From Bradyrhizobium sp. 1(2017) (GTDB taxonomy: Bacteria > Pseudomonadota > Alphaproteobacteria > Rhizobiales > Xanthobacteraceae): a stretch of 64,000 nucleotides of DNA. The position numbers and the translations under genes are program-made. Each line of letters starts with the position of its first letter. Within the stretch, counting starts at the first letter, position 1. Positions 46,890 to 55,984 of the stretch are shown here, piece after piece. The notes beneath the pieces are model-generated. The model made no database searches, was not told the DNA's origin, and saw only the letters and a program-made list of their open reading frames with translations. The stretch covers positions 62,001 to 126,000 of the forward strand of contig NZ_CP050022.2 in NCBI RefSeq assembly GCF_011602485.2, written 5' to 3'.

Positions 46890-48596
46890 TTACTTGCTGT
46901 CGCGGTTCTTCAGCGCGGTGCCGAGGATGTCGCCGAGCGTCGCACCCGAATCGGAGGAGCCGTATTGCGCGATGGCTTCCTTCTCTTCGGCGACTTCGAG
47001 CGCCTTGATCGACACCTGGACCTTGCGGGCCTTCTTGTCGAACTGGATCACGCGGGCATCGACCTTCTCACCGACGGCGAAGCGTTCGGCGCGCTGGTCG
47101 TTGCGGTCACGCGCGAGCTCGGAGCGCTTGATGAAGGTGGTGAAGTCGGTACCGGCGATCTTCACCTCGATACCGCTCTCCTTCACTTCGAGCACTTCGC
47201 AGGTCACGACCGCGCCCTTCTTGACATCGCCCGGCTCGGCGAAGGGGTCGCCTTCGAGCTGCTTGATGCCGAGCGAGATGCGCTCCTTCTCGACGTCCAC
47301 ATCGAGCACCACGGCCTTCACCATGTCGCCCTTCTTGTAGTTGTCGATCACCTGCTCGCCCGGAAGCTTCCAGTCGAGGTCGGAGAGGTGGACCATGCCG
47401 TCGACGTCGCCTTCGAGACCCAGGAACAGGCCGAACTCGGTCTTGTTCTTGACCTCGCCCTCGACCACCGAACCGGTCGGGTGACCTTCGACGAAGACCT
47501 CCCAGGGGTTGCGCATGGTCTGCTTGAGGCCGAGCGAGATGCGGCGCTTGACGGAATCGACTTCCAGCACCTGCACGTCGACTTCCTGCGAGGTCGAGAC
47601 GATCTTGCCGGGGTGCATGTTCTTCTTGGTCCACGACATCTCGGAGACGTGGATCAGGCCTTCGATGCCCGGCTCGAGCTCGACGAACGCACCGTAGTCG
47701 GTGATGTTGGTGACGCGGCCGGTGAAGCGGGCACCCAGCGGGTACTTGGCTTCGATGCCCTGCCACGGATCGTCCAGCAGCTGCTTCATGCCCAGCGAGA
47801 TGCGGTGCGTCTCGTGGTTGATCTTGATGATCTTGACCTTCACGGTCTGGCCGATCGAGAGCACCTCGGTCGGATGGTTGACGCGGCGCCACGCGATGTC
47901 GGTGACGTGCAGCAGGCCGTCGATGCCGCCGAGATCAACGAACGCACCGTAATCGGTGATGTTCTTGACCACGCCGTCGATGACCTGACCCTCTTCGAGG
48001 TTCTGCACCAGCTCCTGGCGCTGCTCGGCGCGGGTCTCTTCCAGCACGGTGCGGCGGGAGACGACGATGTTGCCGCGGCGGCGGTCCATCTTGAGGATCT
48101 GGAACGGCTGCGAGTTGTTCATCAGCGGCGCAACGTCGCGGATCGGACGGATATCGACCTGCGAGCGCGGCAGGAAGGCCACGGCACCGTCGAGGTCGAC
48201 CGTGAAGCCGCCCTTGACCTGGTTGAAGATGACGCCGTTGACCTTCTCGTTGTTCTGGAACGCCTTCTCGAGCTTGCCCCAGCTCTCTTCGCGGCGCGCC
48301 TTGTCGCGCGACAGCACGGCTTCGCCGAGGGCGTTCTCGATGCGATCGAGGAACACTTCCACCTCGTCGCCAACCTTGAGGTCGGAGTCACGGCCGGGGC
48401 CGGAAAATTCGCGCAGGGCCACGCGGCCCTCGGTCTTCAGGCCGACGTCGATGACGGCCATGTCCTTTTCAATTGCAACCACCTTGCCCTTGACGACGGA
48501 GCTTTCCTGCAGGTTGCCGCCTGCGAAGGACTCGTCGAGCATCGCGGCGAAATCGTCGCGCGACGGGCTGTAGGTATCAGCAGAAGTCGAAGCCAT
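46890..48596 (-). CDS. rpsA: 30S ribosomal protein S1
   Basis: A 568-residue RNA-binding protein with six S1 repeats, each recognisable by segments such as DYGAFVDLGGIDGLLHVTDI, DYGAFVELEPGIEGLIHVSE and FGLFLGLEGDVDGMVHLSDL. The first two repeats bind the ribosome and the rest the mRNA. The ATG at 48596 (MASTSADTYSPSRDDF) follows GGAGA; a longer frame upstream lacks coding character. It is preceded by cmk and ended by a strong terminator. The leader has repeated motifs (48717-48840). Confidence 0.96.
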   Translation of the reverse strand: MASTSADTYSPSRDDFAAMLDESFAGGNLQESSVVKGKVVAIEKDMAVIDVGLKTEGRVALREFSGPGRDSDLKVGDEVEVFLDRIENALGEAVLSRDKARREESWGKLEKAFQNNEKVNGVIFNQVKGGFTVDLDGAVAFLPRSQVDIRPIRDVAPLMNNSQPFQILKMDRRRGNIVVSRRTVLEETRAEQRQELVQNLEEGQVIDGVVKNITDYGAFVDLGGIDGLLHVTDIAWRRVNHPTEVLSIGQTVKVKIIKINHETHRISLGMKQLLDDPWQGIEAKYPLGARFTGRVTNITDYGAFVELEPGIEGLIHVSEMSWTKKNMHPGKIVSTSQEVDVQVLEVDSVKRRISLGLKQTMRNPWEVFVEGHPTGSVVEGEVKNKTEFGLFLGLEGDVDGMVHLSDLDWKLPGEQVIDNYKKGDMVKAVVLDVDVEKERISLGIKQLEGDPFAEPGDVKKGAVVTCEVLEVKESGIEVKIAGTDFTTFIKRSELARDRNDQRAERFAVGEKVDARVIQFDKKARKVQVSIKALEVAEEKEAIAQYGSSDSGATLGDILGTALKNRDSK

Positions 48597-48716
48597 TTGT
48601 TCTCCAGTTGCGGATGTCGTGCCGGCCGTTGGGTTCATGGGCGCATCGCACGCGCAGTGTCGGAAGGTCCGCAAAACCTTCGAGCGACCGCTCGCTGCTC
48701 CGGCTCGAGCCGAAAC

Positions 48717-48840
48717 AGCGGGAGCGGGCCGGCTGAGGCCCGCGCGTTCGATACGTGGAAAATCCTTGTCCGGAGCCTGGATCGCGCCGGCCCCAAACGG
48801 GGACCTGACGTATCGACCTCAAAGAGCGGGAGCGGGCACT
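48717..48840. promoter_or_regulatory. rpsA leader with inverted and direct repeats
   Basis: The cmk-rpsA gap (48597-48861) contains TCGATACGT at 48748-48756 and its inverted copy ACGTATCGA at 48808-48816. CGGGAGCGGGC occurs twice, near 48718 and 48828, flanking them. S1 represses its own translation in E. coli through a structured leader, so an autoregulatory structure is a reasonable but untested reading. Confidence 0.35.
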
Positions 48841-48861
48841 TCCTCCAATGACGGCTGCGGC

Positions 48862-49500
48862 TTAACCCCGCGGCCGGCCCGCTCGGACGGCCTCGATAAT
48901 GTCGATGGCGGCCCGGACGCCGCCTTCTATATCCAGTTGGGAGTTATCAAGCAAGTAAGCATCCGGGGCCGGCTTTAAAGGCGCAATCGGCCGGTTCTTG
49001 TCGCGCTCGTCGCGCTGAATGATGTCGGCGAGCACGGCGGCCTCGTCCGCCTCTTCCCCCCTCGCTTTCGCCTCCACGGTCCGGCGGCGGGCGCGGACCT
49101 TGGGATCGGCGACGACGAAGATCTTCACGTCGGCATGCGGACAGATCACGGTTCCAATGTCGCGCCCGTCCAGCACCGCGCCGGGCGGATCGGCAGCGAA
49201 CTGCCGCTGAAAATTTACCAGGACCTCGCGAACCCTGGGAATCGCCGAGACGATGGAGGCGCCCTCACCGGCCTTCTGGGTCTTCAGGGCGGGATTGCCG
49301 AATTTTTCGGGATCGAGCTCCAAGGCGGCCTGCACCGCGGCCGCCTCGTCGGTGAGATCGTGCCCGGACTGCATCAGGGCATAGGCCACCGCGCGGTAGA
49401 TCACGCCGGTATCGAGATGACGATAGCCGTAATGGTGGGCGAGGCGCTTGCCGAGCGTCCCCTTGCCCGAGGCCGCGGGCCCGTCGATGGCGATGATCAT
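48862..49500 (-). CDS. cmk: (d)CMP kinase
   Basis: A 212-residue nucleoside monophosphate kinase. The P-loop is [34 protein letters not shown] binds CMP, and [19 protein letters not shown] and later [13 protein letters not shown] complete the family pattern. The start overlaps the aroA stop by 4 bases. The aroA-cmk-rpsA order is common to many proteobacteria. Confidence 0.95.
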   Translation of the reverse strand: MIIAIDGPAASGKGTLGKRLAHHYGYRHLDTGVIYRAVAYALMQSGHDLTDEAAAVQAALELDPEKFGNPALKTQKAGEGASIVSAIPRVREVLVNFQRQFAADPPGAVLDGRDIGTVICPHADVKIFVVADPKVRARRRTVEAKARGEEADEAAVLADIIQRDERDKNRPIAPLKPAPDAYLLDNSQLDIEGGVRAAIDIIEAVRAGRPRG

Positions 49501-50834
49501 GAAAACTCGGCCCCCATCGAACGCATCATCGGGATGAAGTCCGGGAAACTGGTTGCGATGAAGGCGGTGTCGTCGACGCTCACCGGCTGGTCGGAGGCGC
49601 AGCCCATCACCAGCGCCGACATCGCGATGCGATGGTCCATGTGGGTGGCGACAACGCCGCCGCCGGGAACGTGGCCGCGGCCCTCGACGATCAGATCATC
49701 GCCGGAAATCCCGACCTTGACGCCGTTGACGCGGAGCATCGCGGCGGTGGCTTCGAGGCGATCGGATTCCTTGACGCGCAACTCCTGCAGGCCGCGCATA
49801 ATGGTCGTGCCTTCGGCGAACGACGCCGCCACCGCCAGCACCAGATATTCGTCGATCATCGAGGGCGCGCGTTCCGGCGGCACCTCGACGCCGCGCAGTT
49901 TCGACGCGCGCACGCGCAGGCGCGCCATCGGCTCGCCGGCATCGCCGCGCACCTCGCTCTCCTCGATCGAGGCGCCCATTTCGCGCAGCGTGGTGAACAG
50001 ACCGGTGCGCAGCGGATTGGTCATGACGTCGGAGAACACGACATCGGATCCCTCCACGATCAGCGCGGCAACGACCGGGAAAGCCGCCGAAGAGGGATCA
50101 GCGGGCACCACCACGCTGGCGCCGTGCAGCTCGGGCTGCCCCACCAGCGTGATGCGGCGACCATGCCGGCCTTCGCTCACCGAGGTGATGTCGGCCCCAA
50201 AATGCTTCAGCATCAGCTCGGTGTGGTCGCGGCTGGCCTCGGTCTCGATCACCGTGGTGGTGCCCGGCGCCGCCAGGCCCGCCAGCAGCACGGCCGATTT
50301 GATCTGGGCGGAGGCGACCGGGGTCTTGTAGACGATCGGCAAGGGATCCCGTGCGCCCTGGAGCGTCAGCGGCAGGCGGCCACCCTCGCCGCCGGAGACA
50401 ACCCTGGCGCCCATCTTTTCGAGCGGATCGAGGATCCGGCGCATCGGGCGACTGCGCAGCGAGGCGTCGCCGTCGAAGACGGCCGAGATCGGGCAGCCCG
50501 CGACGGCGCCCATGACCAGCCGACAGCCGGTGCCGGAATTGCCGAAATCCAGTGGCGCCTTCGGCTGGGCGAAGCCCCCAACCCCAACGCCTTGCACCTT
50601 CCAGGCGAAATCACCGGTGCGTTCGACCGTGGCACCCAGCGCCTGCATGGATTTGGCGGTGTTGAGGACGTCTTCGCCCTCGAGCAGGCCCGAAATCCTG
50701 GTCTCGCCGACCGCCAGCGCGCCCAGGATCAGGGCCCGGTGGGAGATCGACTTGTCCCCGGGCACCCGTACTTTCCCGGTCAGGGGACCGCTGGCGCGAG
50801 ACTGGAGCGGCCTCGGTTGGTCGGAATGGGTCAA
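49497..50834 (-). CDS. aroA: 3-phosphoshikimate 1-carboxyvinyltransferase (class II-like)
   Basis: A 445-residue EPSP synthase of the shikimate pathway. [20 protein letters not shown] opens the active site. The closest remembered relative is the class II enzyme of Agrobacterium CP4, shown by [28 protein letters not shown] and [16 protein letters not shown]. At the loop that sets glyphosate response this protein reads [10 protein letters not shown], with Gly101 where CP4 has Ala100. It is the first gene of aroA-cmk-rpsA and is divergent from the TIGR02300 gene. Confidence 0.95.
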   Translation of the reverse strand: MTHSDQPRPLQSRASGPLTGKVRVPGDKSISHRALILGALAVGETRISGLLEGEDVLNTAKSMQALGATVERTGDFAWKVQGVGVGGFAQPKAPLDFGNSGTGCRLVMGAVAGCPISAVFDGDASLRSRPMRRILDPLEKMGARVVSGGEGGRLPLTLQGARDPLPIVYKTPVASAQIKSAVLLAGLAAPGTTTVIETEASRDHTELMLKHFGADITSVSEGRHGRRITLVGQPELHGASVVVPADPSSAAFPVVAALIVEGSDVVFSDVMTNPLRTGLFTTLREMGASIEESEVRGDAGEPMARLRVRASKLRGVEVPPERAPSMIDEYLVLAVAASFAEGTTIMRGLQELRVKESDRLEATAAMLRVNGVKVGISGDDLIVEGRGHVPGGGVVATHMDHRIAMSALVMGCASDQPVSVDDTAFIATSFPDFIPMMRSMGAEFS

Positions 50835-50993
50835 GATTCGGTCCTTGGATGGGCCCTCAGGGGCTGCGGCGCAGGTACCACATGGTCAGCGCCTCGTCAC
50901 GGGCATGTCGTTCTCCCGTAATGCGCTATTGACAGCGGGCCGCCAACTAGCCAAGTGAAGCACCGCTTTTCAGACATTCCCAGGATTCCTGCC

Positions 50994-51401
50994 GTGGCCA
51001 AGTCCGAACTCGGAACCAAACGTATTTGCCCGACCACGGGCAAGAAATTCTATGACCTCAACAAGAATCCGGTGATCTCGCCCTATACCGGCGAAGTGGT
51101 GCCGATCGCCCCGGTGGCGCCCGCGCGCGCCTCCCGCGGTGCCGAGGCCCGCAGCATGGCCCAGGACACCACGCCGGAGCCGGCCGAGGCCGAAGAGATG
51201 GTCTCGCTCGAGGAGGCCGATGCCGAGGAGAACACCGGCAAGGTCAAGGCCGTCGTGCCCGAATCCGAGGACGACATCGAGGTCGACGAGACCATCGACG
51301 ACGACGATGACGATGATTCGACCTTCATCGCGGACGAGGAAGAGGGCGATGAGGACGTGACCGACATCATTGGTGATGTCGGAGGCGATGAAGAGACTTG
51401 A
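50994..51401 (+). CDS. TIGR02300 family acidic protein
   Basis: A 135-residue protein. The GTG at 50994 gives the family start (M/V)AKSELGTKRICPTTGKKFYDLNK, read in pieces; an earlier GTG at 50955 would add 13 residues. A small domain with CPTTGKKFYDLNKNPVISPY (about residues 10-35) is followed by a long acidic tail with seven consecutive Asp and many Glu. This is the alphaproteobacterial FYDLN-acid family, whose function is unknown. It lies divergent from aroA and upstream of tRNA-Ala. Confidence 0.88.
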   Translation: MAKSELGTKRICPTTGKKFYDLNKNPVISPYTGEVVPIAPVAPARASRGAEARSMAQDTTPEPAEAEEMVSLEEADAEENTGKVKAVVPESEDDIEVDETIDDDDDDDSTFIADEEEGDEDVTDIIGDVGGDEET

Positions 51402-51498
51402 GATCAGCCCTGATCTGTGAAAAAGGGTGCACCGCGCGAGTCGCCTGAGGCGCTCGCGGGCCGGGATGGATCCCCCAGGATCCTCCCCTCTGGACTTA

Positions 51499-51573
<75 letters not shown>

Positions 51574-51574
<1 letters not shown>

Positions 51575-51647
51575 GCCTTCGCTCGCTTCGCGAGCTACGG
51601 CTCGGCAAGCCCTGGGGAAGTCCCTCGTAGCGAAGTGAGCGAAGGCT
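51574..51647. repeat. palindromic repeat between tRNA-Ala and the GIY-YIG gene
   Basis: The left arm begins AGCCTTCGCTCGCTTCGCGA and runs on through GCTACG. The right arm is CGTAGCGAAGTGAGC followed by GAAGGCT (51626-51647). It can fold into a long hairpin directly at the end of the tRNA; its first base is the tRNA terminal A. It may end the tRNA transcript or mark a small mobile unit with the nuclease gene that follows. Confidence 0.7.
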
Positions 51648-51734
51648 GCAGCGGCGTAGCCCGAAGGGCGAAGCCGGGCTTCACCAGATTGAATGCGGAT
51701 GTAAGCTCCTCCCTCGACAACTGGGGAGCGTGCC

Positions 51735-51971
51735 GTGAAATACGTCTACATCCTCGAGAGCCTCGACACCCTGCACTTTTATGTGGGCATCACCGACGAC
51801 CTGCGCGCCCGACTGGCAAAGCACAACGCTGGCGAGGTGCCCCACACTTCCAAGTACGGGCCTTGGCGCCTGAAGACCTACGTTGCGTTCAGCAACGAGC
51901 AGCAGGCCGTCGCCTTCGAGAAGTATCTGAAGTCCGCGTCGGGCCGCGCCTTTGCCAAGAAGCGCCTCTAA
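51735..51971 (+). CDS. small GIY-YIG domain nuclease
   Basis: A 78-residue protein consisting of one GIY-YIG domain. KYVYILES and HFYVGITDD are the GIY and YIG strands. The catalytic Arg is in LRARLAKHNAG, and AFEKYLKSASG carries the metal-binding Glu. Such UPF0213-like proteins are structure-specific or uncharacterised nucleases. It lies just after tRNA-Ala and a palindromic repeat, and before ohrR on the other strand. The ATG at 51735 follows GGGGAGC. Confidence 0.87.
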   Translation: MKYVYILESLDTLHFYVGITDDLRARLAKHNAGEVPHTSKYGPWRLKTYVAFSNEQQAVAFEKYLKSASGRAFAKKRL

Positions 51972-51974
51972 CCC

Positions 51975-52448
51975 CTACTCCCCGATCACCGCATTCAGCC
52001 GGTCGCGCAGCGCGACGATCTCATCCTTCATCGCGACCAGCTCCGACACCGAGCAGTCCGACGCCGCCAGGATCGACTGCGGCACGGCCCGCGCCTTGTC
52101 CTTCAGCGCGTGGCCCTGTGACGTCAGCGCGATCAGCACCTGGCGCTCGTCCTCGCTGGAGCGGGTGCGCTTGACGAGATGGGCTGCCTCGAGCCGCTTG
52201 AGCAGCGGCGTCAGCGTGCCCGAATCCAGAAACAATCTTTCGCCGATGTCCTTGACCGGCACGTCGTCGCGCTCCCAAAGCACCAGCATGACCAGATATT
52301 GCGGATAGGTCAGCCCGAGCCGGTCGAGCAGCGGCTTGTAGACGCGGTTGAAGGCGTGCGCGGCCGAATAGACCGCGAAGCAGATCTGGTTGTCGAGCCG
52401 CAGCGGAGCGTCCGCTGCCGATGGTTTCCGGGCCATGGAGAATCTCAC
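51975..52448 (-). CDS. ohrR: OhrR, MarR family organic peroxide sensor
   Basis: A 157-residue winged-helix repressor. LRLDNQICFAVYSAAHAF holds the reactive cysteine (Cys23, or Cys19 if translation starts at Met5), which organic hydroperoxides oxidise to release DNA. The wing segment LVKRTRSSEDERQVLIALT is typical of MarR proteins. It is divergent from ohr, and two dyads lie between the genes. Expected to repress both genes until peroxide stress. Confidence 0.9.
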   Translation of the reverse strand: MRFSMARKPSAADAPLRLDNQICFAVYSAAHAFNRVYKPLLDRLGLTYPQYLVMLVLWERDDVPVKDIGERLFLDSGTLTPLLKRLEAAHLVKRTRSSEDERQVLIALTSQGHALKDKARAVPQSILAASDCSVSELVAMKDEIVALRDRLNAVIGE

Positions 52449-52483
52449 GGGTTTGCCGCATTGTGGGCCCGGGCGGCCGCATA

Positions 52484-52541
52484 TTCAATTGCGAACAATT
52501 AAATGTGAGGCCCCATAAATTAGATTGCGCGCAATCTAATT
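52484..52541. promoter_or_regulatory. OhrR operators between ohrR and ohr
   Basis: A perfect 24-base palindrome spans 52518-52541 (left half AATTAGATTGCG, right half CGCAATCTAATT). A weaker dyad, CAATTGCGAACAATT, lies just before it at about 52486-52500. The centres are roughly 37 bases apart. Both share the ATTGCG/CAAT core and sit where the two divergent promoters would overlap, as expected for dual control by OhrR. Confidence 0.75.
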
Positions 52542-52586
52542 GTCTGCGATAGAGATCGCGCCCACCCAACCCCCAGGGAGACGAAA

Positions 52587-53012
52587 ATGTCCGTGAACGT
52601 GCTCTACAAGACCAGTGCCAAGGCGACCGGCGGCCGCGACGGCCATGCTGCAACCCTCGACGGCGCGCTCGACGTCAAGCTGACCACGCCGAAGGAGCTC
52701 GGCGGCGGAGGCGGCGCCGGCAACAATCCCGAGCAGCTGTTTGCGGCCGGGTATGCCGCCTGCTTCATCGGCGCGATGAAGTTCGTGTCCTCGCAGGGCG
52801 GCCCCAAGGTTCCGGCCGACGCCTCCGTGACCTCGACCGTCGGCATCGGCCCGCGCTCGGAGGGCGGCTTCGGTCTCGACATCGATCTCGCCGTCTCGCT
52901 GCCGGGCCTTGCCCGCACTGAAGCCGAGGCGCTGGTCGAGAAGGCGCACCAGGTGTGCCCGTACTCCAACGCCACGCGCGGCAATGTCGACGTTCGCCTG
53001 ACGGTCGTCTGA
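52587..53012 (+). CDS. ohr: organic hydroperoxide resistance protein
   Basis: A 141-residue OsmC/Ohr-family thiol peroxidase that reduces fatty-acid and other organic hydroperoxides. The catalytic cysteines are Cys59 in [13 protein letters not shown] and Cys124 in [15 protein letters not shown]. Supporting residues are in [12 protein letters not shown] and [10 protein letters not shown]. It is controlled by the divergent ohrR. The ATG at 52587 follows GGGAGA. A GC-rich hairpin (53027-53056) follows the gene. Confidence 0.95.
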   Translation: MSVNVLYKTSAKATGGRDGHAATLDGALDVKLTTPKELGGGGGAGNNPEQLFAAGYAACFIGAMKFVSSQGGPKVPADASVTSTVGIGPRSEGGFGLDIDLAVSLPGLARTEAEALVEKAHQVCPYSNATRGNVDVRLTVV

Positions 53013-53026
53013 TCGAAGTGCGGATT

Positions 53027-53056
53027 GGCCAGCCCGAGATCCCCCTCGGGCCGGCC
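53027..53056 (+). terminator. hairpin after ohr
   Basis: GGCCAGCCCGAG and CTCGGGCCGGCC pair with one mismatch around a six-base loop, 14 bases after the ohr stop. The following TTCAATCTGATTT is only weakly T-rich. Confidence 0.5.
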
Positions 53057-53187
53057 GTTCAATCTGATTTCGGACTTCCCGGGATCGCGCCGCAGCGGCG
53101 CATACGCCCCTACCCGCGGGGCCATTGCTGGCGCGCATGAACCTCGCTAGGCCTGTGCTCAAATATCGACACAGAGGAAGCGAAGGC

Positions 53188-54393
53188 ATGAGTTCTGAAG
53201 CCGCCACAGGTGCCATGAGCGGACTGCGCGTCATCGATCTCACGCGCGTGCTCGGCGGTCCCTATTGCACCCAGATCCTCGCCGACCACGGCGCCGACGT
53301 GATCAAGGTCGAGCCGCCCGCGGGCGACGAGGTGCGTGAATGGGGCCCTCCCTTCCACGAGGAGGACGCGGCCTATTTCATCGGCATCAACCGCAACAAG
53401 CGCTCGATCGGCCTCGACCTCGCCTCCGAGGGCGGCCGCGCCGTGCTGCTCAAGATGCTGGAGACCGCCGACGTCCTGATCGAGAATTTCAAGCCGGGCA
53501 CGCTGGAGAAATGGGGCATCGGCAACGAAGTCCTCAGCAAGAAATTCCCGCGCCTCGTGCATTGCCGGATCTGCGGCTTCGGCGCCGACGGCCCCCGCGG
53601 CGGCAATCCGGGCTATGACGCCATCATCCAGGCCATGACCGGCATGATCGCGGCGACCGGCTCGCCCGAAAGCGGGCCGATGCGGATCGGCGTGCCGCTG
53701 GTCGACATCACCACCGGCCTCTATGCGGCGATCGGCATCCTGATGGCGCTGTCGGAGCGGCAGCGTTCGGGCCAGGGCCAGTTCCTGGAGACGACGCTGT
53801 ACGAGACCGGCCTTGCCATCATGCATCCGCACACCGCGAACTACTTCATGCATGGCAAGCCGCCCTCGCTCACCGGCAACGAGCACCCGAACCTCGTGCC
53901 CTACGCGATCTTCCCGACCAAGACCGACGACATCTTCATCGGCGTCGGCAATGACGGTACCTTCCGCAAGCTCGCCAAGGAGATCGGCAAGGCGGAGCTC
54001 GGCACCGATCCGCGCTTTGCCCGCAACAAGGACCGCATCGCCAATCGCGAGGCGCTACGCGCCGAGCTCGCCGCCGTGTTCAGCCAGCACGAGGCCGAGC
54101 CGCTGTGCAACCGCCTGCTCGCGGCGGGCCTGCCTGCAGGTCCCGTGCAGAAGATCGACCAGGCGCTGACCAATCCGCACACGATCGCGCGCGGCGATAT
54201 TATCGAGAAGGACTGGTACAAGGGCGTGGCCTCGCCGATCCGGCTCGACCGCAGCAAGCCGAGCCTGCGCCGCCTGCCGCCGAAATTCAGCCAGCACTCG
54301 GCGGAGGTGCTCGGCGAGTTCGGCTACTCCAAGGCCGAGATCGACGCGATGGTCGAAAAGGGCACGGTCTGCGGTCCCGAGCGCAAGCGCTAG
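53188..54393 (+). CDS. CaiB/BaiF (family III) CoA-transferase
   Basis: A 401-residue family III CoA-transferase. The family opens with LRVIDLTRVLGGPYCTQIL. The catalytic Asp173 is in GVPLVDITTGLYA, with GFGADGPRGGNPGYD upstream. These enzymes move CoA between organic acids such as carnitine, formate, succinate or mesaconate; the acid here is unknown. The ATG at 53188 follows GAGGAAG and gives the standard N-terminus; a frame from 53125 is longer without support. No partner enzyme genes are adjacent. Confidence 0.88.
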   Translation: MSSEAATGAMSGLRVIDLTRVLGGPYCTQILADHGADVIKVEPPAGDEVREWGPPFHEEDAAYFIGINRNKRSIGLDLASEGGRAVLLKMLETADVLIENFKPGTLEKWGIGNEVLSKKFPRLVHCRICGFGADGPRGGNPGYDAIIQAMTGMIAATGSPESGPMRIGVPLVDITTGLYAAIGILMALSERQRSGQGQFLETTLYETGLAIMHPHTANYFMHGKPPSLTGNEHPNLVPYAIFPTKTDDIFIGVGNDGTFRKLAKEIGKAELGTDPRFARNKDRIANREALRAELAAVFSQHEAEPLCNRLLAAGLPAGPVQKIDQALTNPHTIARGDIIEKDWYKGVASPIRLDRSKPSLRRLPPKFSQHSAEVLGEFGYSKAEIDAMVEKGTVCGPERKR

Positions 54394-54546
54394 CGGTCCC
54401 CCGGCCTTCTTCAACCGACATCCAATGCCGCACTGCGGCGCGGGCACTCAGGTGCACCGCGAACGGAAACGATTGCCGGCGGCGCATTCGCCTATTTTCC
54501 GGCTTTCCTTTTCCAGCGCTTGCCGCTTTCGTTTCGGCCGCTTACA

Positions 54547-54564
54547 CAGTCATGTGAACGTCAT
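54547..54564 (+). promoter_or_regulatory. Pho box upstream of ugpB
   Basis: CAGTCAT at 54547-54553 and ACGTCAT at 54558-54564 are two 7-base direct repeats separated by 4 bases (GTGA). This fits the PhoB box layout CTGTCAT-N4-CTGTCAT with two mismatches per half. It lies 55 bases upstream of the ugpB start, where PhoB-controlled promoters carry it. It predicts induction of ugpBAEC by phosphate limitation. Confidence 0.65.
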
Positions 54565-54618
54565 ATGGCGCTGCTAGCGCAAGCGCTCCTTTAGTGACGG
54601 GCAAGGGAGGTTTTCTTG

Positions 54619-55935
54619 ATGGCTCTTCGACATTTTGGTGCGGCTGCCGCACTTGCAATCACGGTTGGCGTATCGGCTTCGCCGGCGCTGGCGGTGACCG
54701 AGATCCAGTGGTGGCATGCGATGACCGGCGCGAACAACGACGTCATCGTCAAGCTCGCGACCGACTTCAACGCCTCGCAGAGCGACTACAAGGTGATCCC
54801 GACCTACAAGGGCAACTATCCCGATACGATGAACGCCGGCATCGCGGCGTTCCGCGCCGGCAACGCGCCGCACATCATGCAGGTGTTCGAGGTCGGTACC
54901 GCGACCATGATGGCCGCGACCGGCGCCGTGAAACCCGTCTACAAGCTGATGGCCGAGACCGGCGAGAAGTTCGATCCGAAGGCCTATCTGCCCGCGATCA
55001 CCGGCTACTACTCGACCTCGAAGGGCGAGATGCTGTCCTTCCCCTTCAACTCGTCGTCGACCGTCATGTGGGTCAATCTCGACGAGCTGAAGAAGGCCAA
55101 TCTCGAGATCCCGAAGACCTGGCCCCAGGTGTTCGACGCCGCCAAGAAGCTCCATGACAACGGCCATGCCACCTGCGGCTTCTCCAATTCCTGGATCACC
55201 TGGGTCAATCTCGAGCAGCTCTCCGCCTGGCACAACGTGCCGCTGGCGAGCAAGGCCAACGGCCTCGACGGCTTCGACACCGTGCTCGAGTTCAACGGCC
55301 CGCTCCAGGTCAAGCACCTCGAAAAGCTGGTCGAGCTCCAGAAGGACAAGACCTACGACTATGCCGGCCGCACCAACACCGGCGAAGGCCGCTTCACCTC
55401 GGGCGAATGCCCGCTCTACCTGACCTCCTCGGCGTTCTTCGGCAACGTCAAGGCGCAGGCCAAGTTCGCCTTCACCGCGGTGCCGATGCCCTATTATCCC
55501 GACGTGAAGGGCGCACCGCAGAACTCGATCATCGGCGGCGCCTCGCTCTGGGTGATGGGCGGCAAGTCGGCCGACGAGTACAAGGGCGTCGCCAAGTTCC
55601 TCACCTTCCTCTCCGACACCGATCGTCAGGTCTACATCCACAAGGCTTCGGGCTATCTGCCGATCACCAAGGCCGCCTATGAGAAGGCCAAGGCGGAAGG
55701 CTTCTACAAGGATCAGCCCTATCTCGAGACCCCGCTGCTCGAGCTGACCAACAAGGAGCCGACCGAGAATTCCCGCGGCCTGCGCCTCGGCAACATGGTG
55801 CAGCTGCGCGACGTCTGGTCGGAAGAGATCGAGCAGGCACTCGCCGGCAAGAAGACCGCCAAGCAGGCGCTCGATGCCGCCGTCGAGCGCGGCAACACGA
55901 TGCTGCGCCAGTTCGAAAAGACCGCAGTGAAGTAA
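54619..55935 (+). CDS. ugpB: sn-glycerol-3-phosphate ABC transporter binding protein
   Basis: A 438-residue periplasmic binding protein with a signal peptide ([20 protein letters not shown], cleaved near ALA). The mature start [18 protein letters not shown] matches the UgpB family, as do [18 protein letters not shown] and the [13 protein letters not shown] segment. It delivers glycerol-3-phosphate or its diesters to UgpAE. The ATG at 54619 follows AAGGGAGG; a TTG directly before it is also in frame. It is the first gene of ugpBAEC, behind a Pho box. Confidence 0.93.
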   Translation: MALRHFGAAAALAITVGVSASPALAVTEIQWWHAMTGANNDVIVKLATDFNASQSDYKVIPTYKGNYPDTMNAGIAAFRAGNAPHIMQVFEVGTATMMAATGAVKPVYKLMAETGEKFDPKAYLPAITGYYSTSKGEMLSFPFNSSSTVMWVNLDELKKANLEIPKTWPQVFDAAKKLHDNGHATCGFSNSWITWVNLEQLSAWHNVPLASKANGLDGFDTVLEFNGPLQVKHLEKLVELQKDKTYDYAGRTNTGEGRFTSGECPLYLTSSAFFGNVKAQAKFAFTAVPMPYYPDVKGAPQNSIIGGASLWVMGGKSADEYKGVAKFLTFLSDTDRQVYIHKASGYLPITKAAYEKAKAEGFYKDQPYLETPLLELTNKEPTENSRGLRLGNMVQLRDVWSEEIEQALAGKKTAKQALDAAVERGNTMLRQFEKTAVK

Positions 55936-55984
55936 GGCGACCGACGGCAGGCCGGGACACCGGCCTGCCGTTCCTGCGGGCACC

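Noticed and set aside
46623..48851. A 742-codon open frame on the plus strand opposite rpsA
   Set aside because: Shadow of rpsA. It runs through the rpsA terminator hairpin and an intergenic repeat, which a real gene would not do.
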